Shown one piece after another: positions 11,264-22,400 of a stretch of 64,000 nt of DNA (the stretch's first letter is position 1; every line of letters begins with the position of its first letter). The stretch comes from Amia ocellicauda (lineage: Eukaryota > Chordata > Actinopteri > Amiiformes > Amiidae), in assembly GCF_036373705.1 (NCBI RefSeq), contig NC_089856.1, forward strand, positions 8,178,501 through 8,242,500. Reading direction: 5' to 3'. Position numbers and translations under genes: made by a program. The notes under the pieces were generated by a model. That model had not been told where the DNA came from. It worked only from the letters and a program-made list of their open reading frames with translations, and did not search any database.

Positions 11264-14200
11264 AGACTGACATTGATGCATATTTTACAGTCATTTTTTA
11301 ACGTCTTTACCTTTCTTTTTTTTTTTTTTTATTTACAAACGGAATAATAAAACAATATAACCTTAAAAATAAAATGTATATAAAATTTATATATATATAT
11401 TTTTTTATTTACTAAAGCTTTTATTTTTCTCATTTTTTAATTTATAGATGCCGCCATCTAGATGGGCTAGAACCCAGCTTTTTTCTGCTTCTAGTTATCT
11501 TTTCTTTGCAATGGGAACTAATTTAGTACGAAGCTGGGGATGATCCCAAGATAGTTTTGTACTAGATAGTATGCAACTCCGTACTAACTGTGCAAGTGTA
11601 TTGCAATTTGTCTTAGGAGATGTGGAGAATTAAATAAATAGAGCCGCAATGCAGAGAAAACACCACATGTAAAAGTATTTGATATCTCTCATTCAGTTTT
11701 TAGCTGGTTTCTGCCTTTTGTAAATCAAAAATATCAGTTAGGCCCTGAAAGGTCTTTACATTTTTTTTTTACCATCACACTTTTCTCCACACGTCAAGTC
11801 ATGTGTTGCTTCACTCAGTTTTTTGTTTAGGTAGCACCGATTGGAAGTTTCAAACTAAGAACATGCGATAAATATAAGAGCAATACAAAGTTCAATAATA
11901 CAGTGCAGTTCAAGGCATGATACCATCGCCATTCAAGTCCAAAGTCTGAGTTACACCTTTAAAGAAACACTTTTTATACATTTAAAAAACACTAATAATT
12001 TCCTATATAAGGATACATTATATTATACAAGTATAGTCTAATTACACCAATTAAAAGCAAAACCAGTCTCTGAAACATATCTCCCAAAAGCAAAGGAGTG
12101 TTCAACATACCTCAAAGCTCAGAGATCTCCTTCATTAAACAAAACAAAAAGGCGTCAAAAATAATAACCACCCTCTACGCTCCACTCCCCTGACACAGAC
12201 TGTGTAAATAGAGAAATAAATGGTGAAATAAGATTACTGTGAAACTCTGGCGACATAGTCATGGATAATGGCCGTGAGGTGAACATGTGGGACATAAGAA
12301 AGTTTGCAAATGAGAGGAGGCCATTTGCACCCTTCATGCTCGTTTGTTGTCATAGGAACATCATGCTAAACTGTCCCTAACCCCGACCCTGCTCCCTGGT
12401 TGAGAATCACTGATAAAGTAATGAGTTAAAGGAAGGATGATTGTTGCAACAACCCTTAAAATGTTTTAAAAGGGACATAAAACTTTAACACAGTGACAGC
12501 TTTTCTAATCACTAAGAATAGTTAGAACCCCCCCTCCATGAATAATGAATTGTAAGTAGTCATATTCAAACTGTTGCTCTGGTCTTTTTTTTTTTTTTTT
12601 ACCTAATTTTGGAAAAATCAGGACCCTTCTAGATCTCAGTCCATAAGAAAAGACGGGAAATAAAAATCTAATTTGTTTTTTTGCGACACAATCCTCACCC
12701 TCATCACAGAAAGTTGTCACGTCTTCTTGAATTATAGCCACACCTTAAATGAATAGCATGTCTCTTTACACAAAGATATTGTGAGTCACTCACAAAAGGG
12801 AAAACATTAACTTTTTCTCCCTTTTCTTCTCACTCGCTCGGTTTCTTAGGGAGAATGGCTTGCTTTCATAAGAAAGTACATTTTGGGAAGTGTGAAAAGG
12901 AAAATGTGTAAGAAAAAAACAAGGGGTCTTGGTGAGAGGTTCCCCTTTAATACCTCTGAATAATGTGCTTAAGTTTACAGAAGTGTCTAATTGCTGTGCA
13001 ATTGATAGTTAGGTGTTATGGCCAGTACATTCAAGTGTGACCGGTTTGCATTTATATAGAAATTTCATAATGAGGAGTGTGTGAGCATGTCAGTGTGTTA
13101 GTGAGTGTGTGGGAGAGAGTGTACCCGTGTCACCCTGTGTAAGTGTGAGAGTGAGTGCATTTTTCAAAGTGAATCAACACAACTGGGCAATAAACAAGCA
13201 CCATTAATAAATAACTGTGCTCATAATCCTAATACAAAATCAAAATCACAACAAAAAGAATACATAAATCAACTTAGTTATTAATGGTCTCTGGTATATT
13301 TCAGTCAAAGGAATGAAGACTATCCAGTTCTCCAATACCAACCATGTGAAACAAATTATATTTAATAATTAGAGGGCGGCAGAAGAGAAGTCCTATGTCA
13401 CAATTTCAATTATAAGGTACACCAGAGGGGTGTGGATTTCAGACATTGCAACCACTATTACTCCTACTGCTACTGCCATTACAGCAGAGATTGCTGGATT
13501 GACTTTTCCATCCAACACAACACAAACAAGCCTGACAGAGTGATTGAGGTAAGAGCTACATAGATGTTAATGTTGGGAATAAGATAGACAAATAGGTAGA
13601 CAAACAGATACAGAAATATAGATTGATAGGATTTAAGATTGATAGACCAATAAGTAGATTACCAGGTTGGCAATACTGATACAGATAGACAGATCAGACA
13701 GTCATACACAGAGACTGACAGACACTAGTACTGTTTCTGGCTGTTAAGACATAAGACCTTTTATTATTATTATTCATAATATTATAGTAGCATGTACTAT
13801 TTTTAATATGAGTGGTAGTAGAAGTAGCATTTAAAGTAGTAATAATAGCAGCAGCAGTAGTAATTGTAATTGCAGTAACAGTAGCAGTAGTAACAATAGA
13901 ATCATTGGTAGTTTTTTTTTTATTCAGTTACTGATCTATACATGAAAATGTGAGAAAGAGGGAGTTAAACCAATCTTAATGGGAGAGTGCACACAGGGCA
14001 GGGGGCATAGATAAGCTGGATAACAAATGCATTTGGGGAGGGAAGATAAGGGCAACATGAAAACAAACGAGAGAGTAAACTTTATTTAAAACTATCTCTA
14101 TACATCATTCATTACAAATTCATGTGATGTTACATAACATGCTATGTGGACCAAATATTTCATTATTTCATTTAATGATAAGCAAGTCAAAACTGCCCCC

Positions 14201-14338
14201 CTTCTTGTACATGTAAAATATACAGGATATATTTAAAATATAAGGCGTAATCCATACATTTAATGAAAATGTGGTAGAAGTTAACCTTGCCGTACATTTT
14301 TAACATATCACATGAATCAATGGATTAGAGTCAGGAAG
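11264..14338. other. No gene recognised
   Basis: This stretch holds A/T-rich sequence, the L2 fragment noted above, GT-rich tracts near 13.08-13.16 kb and GTA/ATT-type trinucleotide runs near 13.76-13.90 kb. A Thr-rich open stretch at about 13440-13552 ends at a donor-like GAG|GTAAGA. It could be a 5' exon of the module gene, but nothing else supports it. Confidence 0.5.
11866..11960 (-). repeat. L2 3' UTR fragment
   Basis: AATACAAAGTTCAATAATAC and the following CAGTGCAGTTCAAGGCATG match the region just inside the 3' end of the L2 at 53.2 kb. The match is short and diverged. Confidence 0.5.
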
Positions 14339-14339
14339 A

Positions 14340-15334
14340 CACTAGTGGTCAAAAGTTTTAGAACACCCAAATGAATAGTGAATAACCTGAAATGGTACAA
14401 AGGTAAGCAGTAAACTGCCAGGTTAAAAAAAAAAGTTTAGGTTAAAAATAATGTACATATTAGAGTTATATACTACACCCTCTTAACCATGATTTGACAG
14501 TGTTACGCCCTGCTCCGGTGTATAAAAGTTACACTGTATTCCTACAATGCGCACATAGTTTGAAAGCTTTTTCTCTTGGCCACCAGCACATCCGATTTAC
14601 AATTTCTGTGTTGCCTGCTGTCATTTAGAGCCCGGGGGGTAAACGCGCAGTCTGCTTGGGGGGTCTCATTCAGACAATCACAGATCACTCAGTTTCGATT
14701 GGATTTCTTTGCAAATAGGCTTATTTTGGTCAGAAAAACCTAACGATTAATCCAATTATTTGATGTTATATCAAACACAGGGAAGTCAGATCCAATTATG
14801 TAAAACCATTCTGTATTAGTACACTGCAAACAGAGTTTTCCCCATCTTGACATTTTGAGCTCTCTACAGGTATCTGTTACTTCTACTAAAATGTGGATGA
14901 TCTTTGTTTGATCAGTAGACTGTCTGGTTCCAGAATGTCATAATTGTCAATATTTTCTGAGATTTTGTATTCCTACTCAGACCAAGTTTCCCCCCACCCC
15001 CATTTCAGAATGCAGAGGGGGGGGGGGGCGCATAAATGCAGGTGGGGTATAAAAAACATTTTTCACATTAGAGAATGCTTCACATCGTTGGATACCAAAC
15101 ACTTGGCAAACAGTGAGGAGTACACATGGGATTACATAGAAGCACACAGATTTGGTGCCCTTTTAAGGGTACCAGAGGGGTTTGTCAGTTTAAGGGGTTA
15201 CATTTTGTTAAACAAATTCTCAAATTGTTTATTTGTTCTATGCTTTAATTGCAGAGTACACAGATTTTAAACTGCATACATTTAAATAAAAACTGGAACA
15301 ATGGAGATGTTCTAAAACTTTTTACTGGTAGTGT
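14340..15334. mobile_element. Non-autonomous Tc1-type element (~1 kb)
   Basis: The left end CACTAGTGGTCAAAAGTTTT AGAACACC pairs with the right end GATGTTCTAAAACTTTTTAC TGGTAGTG as inverted repeats typical of Tc1 elements. No transposase remains inside. A G-run at 15017-15028 and an open stretch at 14944-15270 look fortuitous. Confidence 0.6.
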
Positions 15335-15348
15335 ATTTTAACAATATA

Positions 15349-15500
15349 CAGCTCTGGAAAAACTTGAGACCACTGCAAAATTATCTTTTTCTGGTTTTAC
15401 TTTTTATAGGTATGCGTTTGGGTAAAATTAACATTTTTGTTTTATTCTATAAACTACTAACAACATTTCCCCCAAATTCCAAGTTAAAATATGAATGGAA
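15349..15500 (+). mobile_element. Tc1-like element, left-end fragment
   Basis: TACAGCTCTGGAAAAACTTG, GAGACCACTGCAAAATTATC and TTTTATTCTATAAACTACTA are the familiar left terminus of a fish Tc1 family. It stops after about 150 bp and directly abuts the previous element. Confidence 0.65.
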
Positions 15501-15944
15501 TGGCTGCCATACATGGAGAGATGCCAATTTAAGAATTAAATTCAGTGGTGTAATCTTAAGGTAGTTTGAAATACTGGACCAAGTAACAGAAGTTATTGTC
15601 CTCTGCTGCAGGTGCTAGCCGGTTTACTCTTACAACCCAGTACACAACTGTTTAAAACCAGACTAAGACTAGTCTCCAGTTGTCACTCAACCGGTCCTTT
15701 CTCCAAAGATGGAGTCCTAAGTCAGAAGGGTCCTGGGGCTTGTCTCCCTCTGCTAAGCACTGCTGCACCTGCAGGCCATGGGTACACCCTGAAGTCCTTG
15801 GGTTGGATTCCTTGAAATTGTAGTTGTTTTCTTATTCTTCTTGTTTTGGTCATAGAAATAACTCCACTAGTTGACCCTCTTTTGTTTGAGTGCTTCCTTT
15901 AATCTTATTTGACTTTGCTTCCATTATTGTACACAACCACTGAT
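15501..15944. other. No gene recognised
   Basis: Nothing identifiable lies here. A GC-richer patch at 15600-15815 includes CTGCTGCAGGTGC and the partly inverted GCACCTGCAGG, but no family could be named. Confidence 0.5.
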
Positions 15945-15990
15945 AAACCAAAACCAAAACCAAAACCAAAACCAAAACCAAAACCAAAAC
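15945..15990 (+). repeat. (AAACCA)n hexanucleotide microsatellite
   Basis: About eight near-perfect copies of a CCAAAA/AAACCA unit lie just before the retroelement. Confidence 0.9.
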
Positions 15991-16130
15991 GCATACCATA
16001 CACTTGGCATGCTCCCTCCACTCACCAAACCCAACCCACCTTCCTTTGTCTTCCGGTCTGCCTTATATAGCCAGAGGGCCCCACCCTTCCTAGTCAGCCA
16101 GTACTAAGCACTCTGGGAATTGTAGTTTTT

Positions 16131-18760
16131 CACCCTGTCAGCCATTTTTTTAAAGCCCCCATGCGTTATTTCTCACACATCCTTTCCCTCAGCTCAAATC
16201 CACCGGTTCGAGTGGCCAATGAACAACCATCATAAACCCTTGACAAGCCATCTGCATTGGCATTCTGCGAGCCACTCCTGTGCTCTATGACAAACTTGTA
16301 CAATTGCAAGGCTAGAAACCACCTGGTTACCCAAGCATTTCTCTCCTTGTTCTCCTTCATCCATTTCAAGGGTGAATGGTCCGTAACCAGAGTGAATTCC
16401 CTGCCTAGCAAATAATATCTAAGGGCTTCGATCACCCATTTTACCGCCAAGCATTCCTTTTCTACCGTGGCGTATTTTGTTTCCAGGGGCAACAGCTTCC
16501 TGCTTAAGTAAACAATAGGATGTTCCTCGTCCTCAAACATCTGAGACAGAACAGCCCCGATCCCCACCTCCGAAGCATCAGTCTGTAATATAAACCGTTT
16601 AGTAAAATCCGGCATCTTCAAAACAGGTCCCTGAGACAGTATGTCTTTAATACTGTCAAATGCCTCTTTGGTGCCATTAGTCCATTTTACCTTGTTCGGA
16701 GCACACTTTTTAATTAAATCTGTGAGAGGTGCTGCTATAGAAGAAAAATCTGGGACGAATCAGCAATAGTAACCCACCAACCCTAAAAAGGCTCACACCT
16801 GTTTCTTGTCCTGTGGTATGGGCCAGCATTTGGGGCCTACGAGGTCCATAGCAATCCTCTCAAATGGCACCTCAATAATTGGCATGGGTTGTAGGGGTGC
16901 TCGTAGATGTGGTCTGGGACTTGTTAATTGGCACTAAGGACAGGACTTGCAAAACCTCTCTATCGCTTTCCACAGCCCTAGCCAGTAAAATCTGCGCAGC
17001 ACCCTCTGTAGCATCTTCTCCTCACCTAAATGAGCTCCAAACAAGTGGCTGTGAGCGAGTTTTAACACCATATTCCGATATGCCATTGGTACCAACAACT
17101 GTTCTACCCGTCTGTCGTTGATACGAGTAACCCTGTAGAGCAAGTAATTTTTTACAATGAAATGTTCTTGGGGATTTATTATTGCCCCCTCGACTGGTTC
17201 TCCGTTTACAAAGACCACCCTTGTTTTGACGTTAACCAAGGAAGGATCATTCTGCTGTTCCCTGGCAAAATTCTCACTATCTGGTTGGAAGGCATTAGTC
17301 CAGCCAGCATTGTCCTCAACACCTTCTGGCCCCAAACCTAGGACCCCAGTGGCCATGGTTATTTCCTCCCCATTACACTGTGTCCCCACCACCTTGCTAA
17401 CTCTTTTTCCTGTGTTCCCCACCAGAACTAGGTGTGCCAGTGGTGTACCCCTTTTCTTTTCTAAATGCCACTGTAGTCTGGTTTTCTTGCTCTTTATCCT
17501 AGTTGGGGGTATAAACACATCATTGTCATTAAATGGGAACAGACTCATTAAGCTCTCATGATGCTCAGTTACCATCTCAGAGTTGTCCTGGGGGTTGTGC
17601 AATTCCTTCTGAACCTGTACCAGATTGATAAAATCTGGATAGTCCCCTGCCTAGAATCACCTGCTGGGGTAATCGTGGGATACACATTACCAATACACAT
17701 CATTATGTTAGCCGTGGGGTAGTACTTTATGTCCCCATGGATGCAGGTGATCCCCATCTTGAGACTGTTATCCAATGGGGTGGTAGGAATAACCTCTGTG
17801 GTTACTAAGGTAATCGCACCATCCGAATCAATGAGAGCTTTAGTTATCTTGCCATTTACTGCCACTGTTAACAGATATGGATATTTTCCCTTGTCTAACC
17901 CAGACACAATTATATTTCCACAAAATGGATTCCCCAGATTACAATCCATAGGCTCTTCTTCTTTACAATACTTTGCAATATGGCCCAGTTTTTTACATCT
18001 ATAGCATTGATATCTGCTAAAGTCCATGTCAGTCCAGTTATACTGTCCCTTCACGGTCAGAGACCGCTCTTCCCCCCCATTGGTGGTATCCAAGTCCTAC
18101 CTGCCCTTGGCAGGGAACGTGGCTTCCCCTTAGTCCGGGTAGGGCTCTGTGGAGTGGTAGACGTAGTTTTGTTTGGCCAGTTCCTCTGCTGCTAGCTGCC
18201 GTTCAACAGGTTCCACAAACTCGTTAACTGTGGTGGGGTTGCCTTGCCCCACACATTTCCGCAGAGGTGTAGGAAGACTGCATAGGTACCGGTCCATCGC
18301 GATGACCTCCACCACCTTCCTGGCATTGTTCACCTTGGGATTCAACCACCTTGTGGCAAGGTGGATGAGGTCAAACATCTGAGAGAGTGGAGGCACCCCC
18401 GGTTGATAAGCCCAAGCATTATATTTTTGGGCCCTTACTGCTGGCGTAACTCCTGCCCATGCCAGGATTTCCGCTTTTAAACGTGTGTAGTCATCGGCTA
18501 TGGTGTACATGGGTGGAGCTTATTTCTATTGGTGTGACACTGGAGGTTGTCAGACTCTCCAACCTCTTCAGTATTGCTTGGTGTTCTTGCCTAGCTTGCT
18601 CCAGCTGTTGTGCTTGCAGCCGGTTGGTCTCTTGTTGTGTCCTGGTTTGCTCTTGTTGTGCTGCCGTGGCTGTTACCAGAGCTTTTACCAGTTCAGTTAT
18701 GTCGGCCATGTCAGCACCCTGTCAGCCATTTTTTTAAAGACCCATGCGCTATTTCTCATA
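16131..18760 (-). mobile_element. Ty3/Gypsy retroelement fossil, Gmr1-like gene order
   Basis: Minus-strand parts in 5'-to-3' order are a coiled-coil gag start (18491-18709), a gag region resembling the SCAN-related fold (18130-18510), a CCHC zinc knuckle (CYRCKKLGHIAKYC) with a protease-like stretch (17569-18093), an integrase HHCC zinc-binding segment (HSHLFGAHLGEEKMLQRVL, within 16934-17602), and RNase H (ILQTDASEVGIGAVLSQ, LVTDHSPLKWM; 16166-16621). Integrase before RNase H is the order of the Gmr1 branch. It is incomplete and broken in several places. Clear LTRs were not found; a ~45-bp direct repeat (CACCCTGTCAGCCATTTTTT) lies at both ends, 16131 and 18715. A moderate age is guessed from the still-readable frames. 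Confidence 0.75.
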
Positions 18761-19387
18761 ATAATTGCAGGTGGTTTTGTGATGCTCCTGGTGTTTCCTG
18801 TATGTGTGTTTACCCGTATTAATGTAGCATACAATTTTTACATTTTAATATGGTTTTACTCCGATTTTACCATAGTTTCACAGCAGTTTTCATTAGATTA
18901 AATATGCCTTCACTGTGCTTTACTACAATGGACCATGAATAAATCACGAACTACCATACTAAACATGCTTTAGAAATATTTAACAAGGTATACTATGGTA
19001 TTCCCATGATCCAGTGTAGTAAAGAACAGTGCAGAAATAGGAAATAGGAACTAACTGTAAAACAATGTACAACCACAGTTACAACCGTGTTAAAGGTGTG
19101 CAATTCCCAGAGTACATTTTCTAGGGCATATTTTTGTAAGGGTTTGCTATTCCTATCACCTATCACCACATTAACCCTGTCTGCGTCTCAGGCTGTGTAT
19201 GTTTCTTAGAGGCATCTGCAATGACAGGCCATGTTCAAATTGATTGGTTGGTACTGTAATTTACAGGAGCTCCTGTGAGGAGAACTTACTACTACCGATT
19301 TCTTCTATATCTTTCTTCTTCATCATCATTCTTCTCCTTCCTCTTATTCTCCTCCTAATGCTTCTTCTACTTCTTGTATTTCTTTAG
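18761..19387. other. No gene recognised; probable upstream intron of the module gene
   Basis: A/T-rich sequence ends in about 90 bases of strong pyrimidine bias before 19388. That suits a 3' intron end. No TATA box or CpG-rich promoter is obvious. Confidence 0.5.
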
Positions 19388-19459
19388 GTACAGACGACTG
19401 TCCAACCATAGTTTGGAGGATGAAAGTGGGTGTAATTGTTTGGATCGTCCTCCTTGCAG
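19388..19459 (+). CDS. First coding exon, start of signal peptide
   Basis: The ATG at 19420-19422 opens MKVGVIVWIVLLA, a hydrophobic signal-peptide core, and the exon ends at a GTGAGA donor in phase 1. A long pyrimidine-rich tract ending TTTCTTTAG lies just before 19388, so this exon probably has its own acceptor. If so, an untranslated first exon and the promoter lie further upstream, possibly beyond the retroelement at 16-19 kb. Confidence 0.75.
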
Positions 19460-22400
19460 GTGAGAGAGTCAGAAGATGCTGACACTCTAGCGCAGATGCA
19501 ACAATGGTTTACATGAGACTGCCTTTATGCAAATATCCTTTGCCTCTTCCTATGTAAATTCAGTAACTTCAAAATAATATTATTATTCTACAAAAGAGGA
19601 AATTACAATCTTTTTTCATTTTTTTTCCTTTTCTCCTGTTTGACAGCCTTTCTGATTTTCACCGCACTGCCAGAGACCTCAGCCACCAGGTAAAAACTCC
19701 AATCCCCTGCTATTTCCGTCGACCCACGCCCCCCTCCATGCTAGTTCATTAATTGCTTTCACTATGCAATATTCTAATGAAACAGTAAGATAGGAAGTAT
19801 TTTATGATTTATATTAGCATTGCAAGTAGCTTTACATATCGGTAAATGCATTTTCAATGGCTGCTATTCATACTACATACAAGGCATATGATGTATAGTA
19901 TCTGTCTGGTGTGGCAATCCCAAGTAGAGAAATTGGACATCAAAATGTAGATCAAAATGTACAATTTAAACCACACCCAGACACCCACAAGCATATACAC
20001 ACCAACACATACTCTTGCATGGAATGCATGCATGCATGCACAAGAACATTAACTTACATACTTAATGCAATTCCACCCCATCCCCAACACTGATTCACAT
20101 TTGCTGCCTAGTGACACACAGCCAGGCATTATTTCTGCCCATCATTACTGCCATACATAAATGCTCAGATTCTCTCTCTCTCTCTCTCTCTCTTTGTTCA
20201 ATCAGCTCCAATTGTGGTGATGCAGTAGTTATTTTGGATGATACATTCCTAGAAGCCAGCAAAGAGTTCACAGAGGGGCGCAAAGAAGTGAGGCGGAAGA
20301 GAAATGTGTCTGAACCTGGTAGGTCACCAAACTAACTAGGTAATTTAATGGTCAACTAAACAAATCCTAATGAGAAGCTTTGTTAACCAAAGCATGATAG
20401 GTTTTATCTAAACCCTTACCCAATATCAATACAACCCAATATAATATCAATAATATTATTCTCAATAGTAAGTTCCCATTAGTTTATAAAAATCAGCTTC
20501 ATACAATGATTCTTTATGAGCCTGTTACAGTTATGTTATGTTGGATCCAATCTGAATTATCAACTTTTATTTTTGTTCCTCAATTTCTAAGGGTTCAAAA
20601 GTCTGTCCTCAACTACATTTAGAAACTCACTTTCTCTTAAACCTCTATAAACAGCCCTGAAATGTTCAGTTTTTGTTGTGTTTTATATTTAGGTTTTCTT
20701 GAGGTTGACACTAATACAGCTGCCCCTATGACCACAATGTATGAAGAAGGATCAGGTAGGTCAAGAACTTGATAATTCAATGGTCAACTGAAAAGCATTT
20801 ACAACAAAAAGTGTCTATCAAACACATGTTATTTAAATGTAAAGCCTGCCCAATAAGCCATTCATAGCTTTTTCTTACAATTTGGTAATAAAAAAACAAA
20901 AAAACAAAAACACTCTCTGCGTGATTGTCAGAGTGGCAAGACCAGAGGCTGGTGATATACTAATGGCCAGGATAATTAATGTACTAGGATCACTTTATTG
21001 CAATTATGAAAGGCAAAAACCCTATCCATTACATGTTGTGTTAACCTATGCTCTATTGAACTTGGCCAAACTCTAATTTTATTGATTCCGGCTTTATGGA
21101 TTCAGGTTATCTTGAAACTGACACCCCTACAACTCAACCTCCTACCTCAAACATAGCTCCCACTGTGACCTCAGGTAAGTTCTCAACAAAACCTGTTTCT
21201 TCCAAAAGTCAACTGAACAAAATGTTATTTTCACAGCTTAGCATTATTGGCTACTGAACATCTGCATTATATCCAATGATATCCAACAAGAAAAATATGT
21301 GGAACATTATATTTCAACAGACAAAGGCATACAATCTTACCTATGACGGCTACAACAAACATTTTATGGATTTTTGAATTTAGGCAATCTTGAGACTGAC
21401 ACCCCTCTATAGCTCAACCTGCTACCAAAACAATCTCTGAATACAACCAGCTTTGTTACACCTACCACAAGCACCACAAATACAGCTCCCACAGCAACCA
21501 CAATCACAGCTCCCACCACAGCATAACTATAGTTCCTAGTACAACTACCACTACACATACCACTACCAACACAACCACAGCTTTCTCTACAAGCACGACT
21601 TAAATCCACAAACCCACCACTACAAGAATTCTCGATAACTTCTTCAAACACATTTGAAAAACTCTAATTTGTGTTTTTTTCTTCTAGATAATGTTGCAGA
21701 AACCGTAACAGGTCCCACAAGCAATACACATACAGTTCTAGTGACAGACACCACCACCCCAACAACTACTGTAACTACAGCTCTAGCTACAACAAATATA
21801 AGAACTTACCCAATACTTATAACAGAAGGACAAGTTCTCAATGAGACTAACACAACGACAGCATCAACAACGCAAATATCCTCAGCTGCAACATCAATAG
21901 ATACATCTGCATCTCCAACAACATTGTAAGTAAAATATTATTTATTGAACTAAGGAGAGCTGAAGGAAAACCTGATATATATTTATGTGATAACATTTCA
22001 ATGCAAAAAAAAGAACAAGAAAGGACATGTGCATGCATGAAGGGTATAACTCGTGTACAATTCAAAAAGTTGGTTACGTGAGTAAGAAAAGAGAGTTGAC
22101 TGTGAAAATGTGACATCTTTGTATGCTCTAACTGATGACATCATTTTAGGCCGGTCATCGCTGTCCTGAGACTGGAGTTCAACAGCAATAACCCTGTTGC
22201 CAATGAAAGCCAGATCTATCAAGCCTTCACTGATTTCCTGGCTCCTTACACATCCCTGGGAATCTACCCAGTGAGCGTCACCAAAATCACCTCTGACAGT
22301 ACGTTCACCAGGAAATACAGTGAAAAGTGTCTCATTACATGTTTTAGATCCCTTTCAGTGAGATGGTATCTTTTTGGAAACTAATGTGTGTCTTCAAACA

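Noticed and set aside
13440-13552. Thr-rich open stretch ending at GAG|GTAAGA as a first exon of the module gene
   Set aside because: No start codon, promoter or acceptor ties it to the gene, and trinucleotide repeats nearby make Thr-rich frames likely by chance.
18459-18901. Plus-strand Cys/Leu-rich frames opposite gag
   Set aside because: They are antisense shadows of the minus-strand retroelement.
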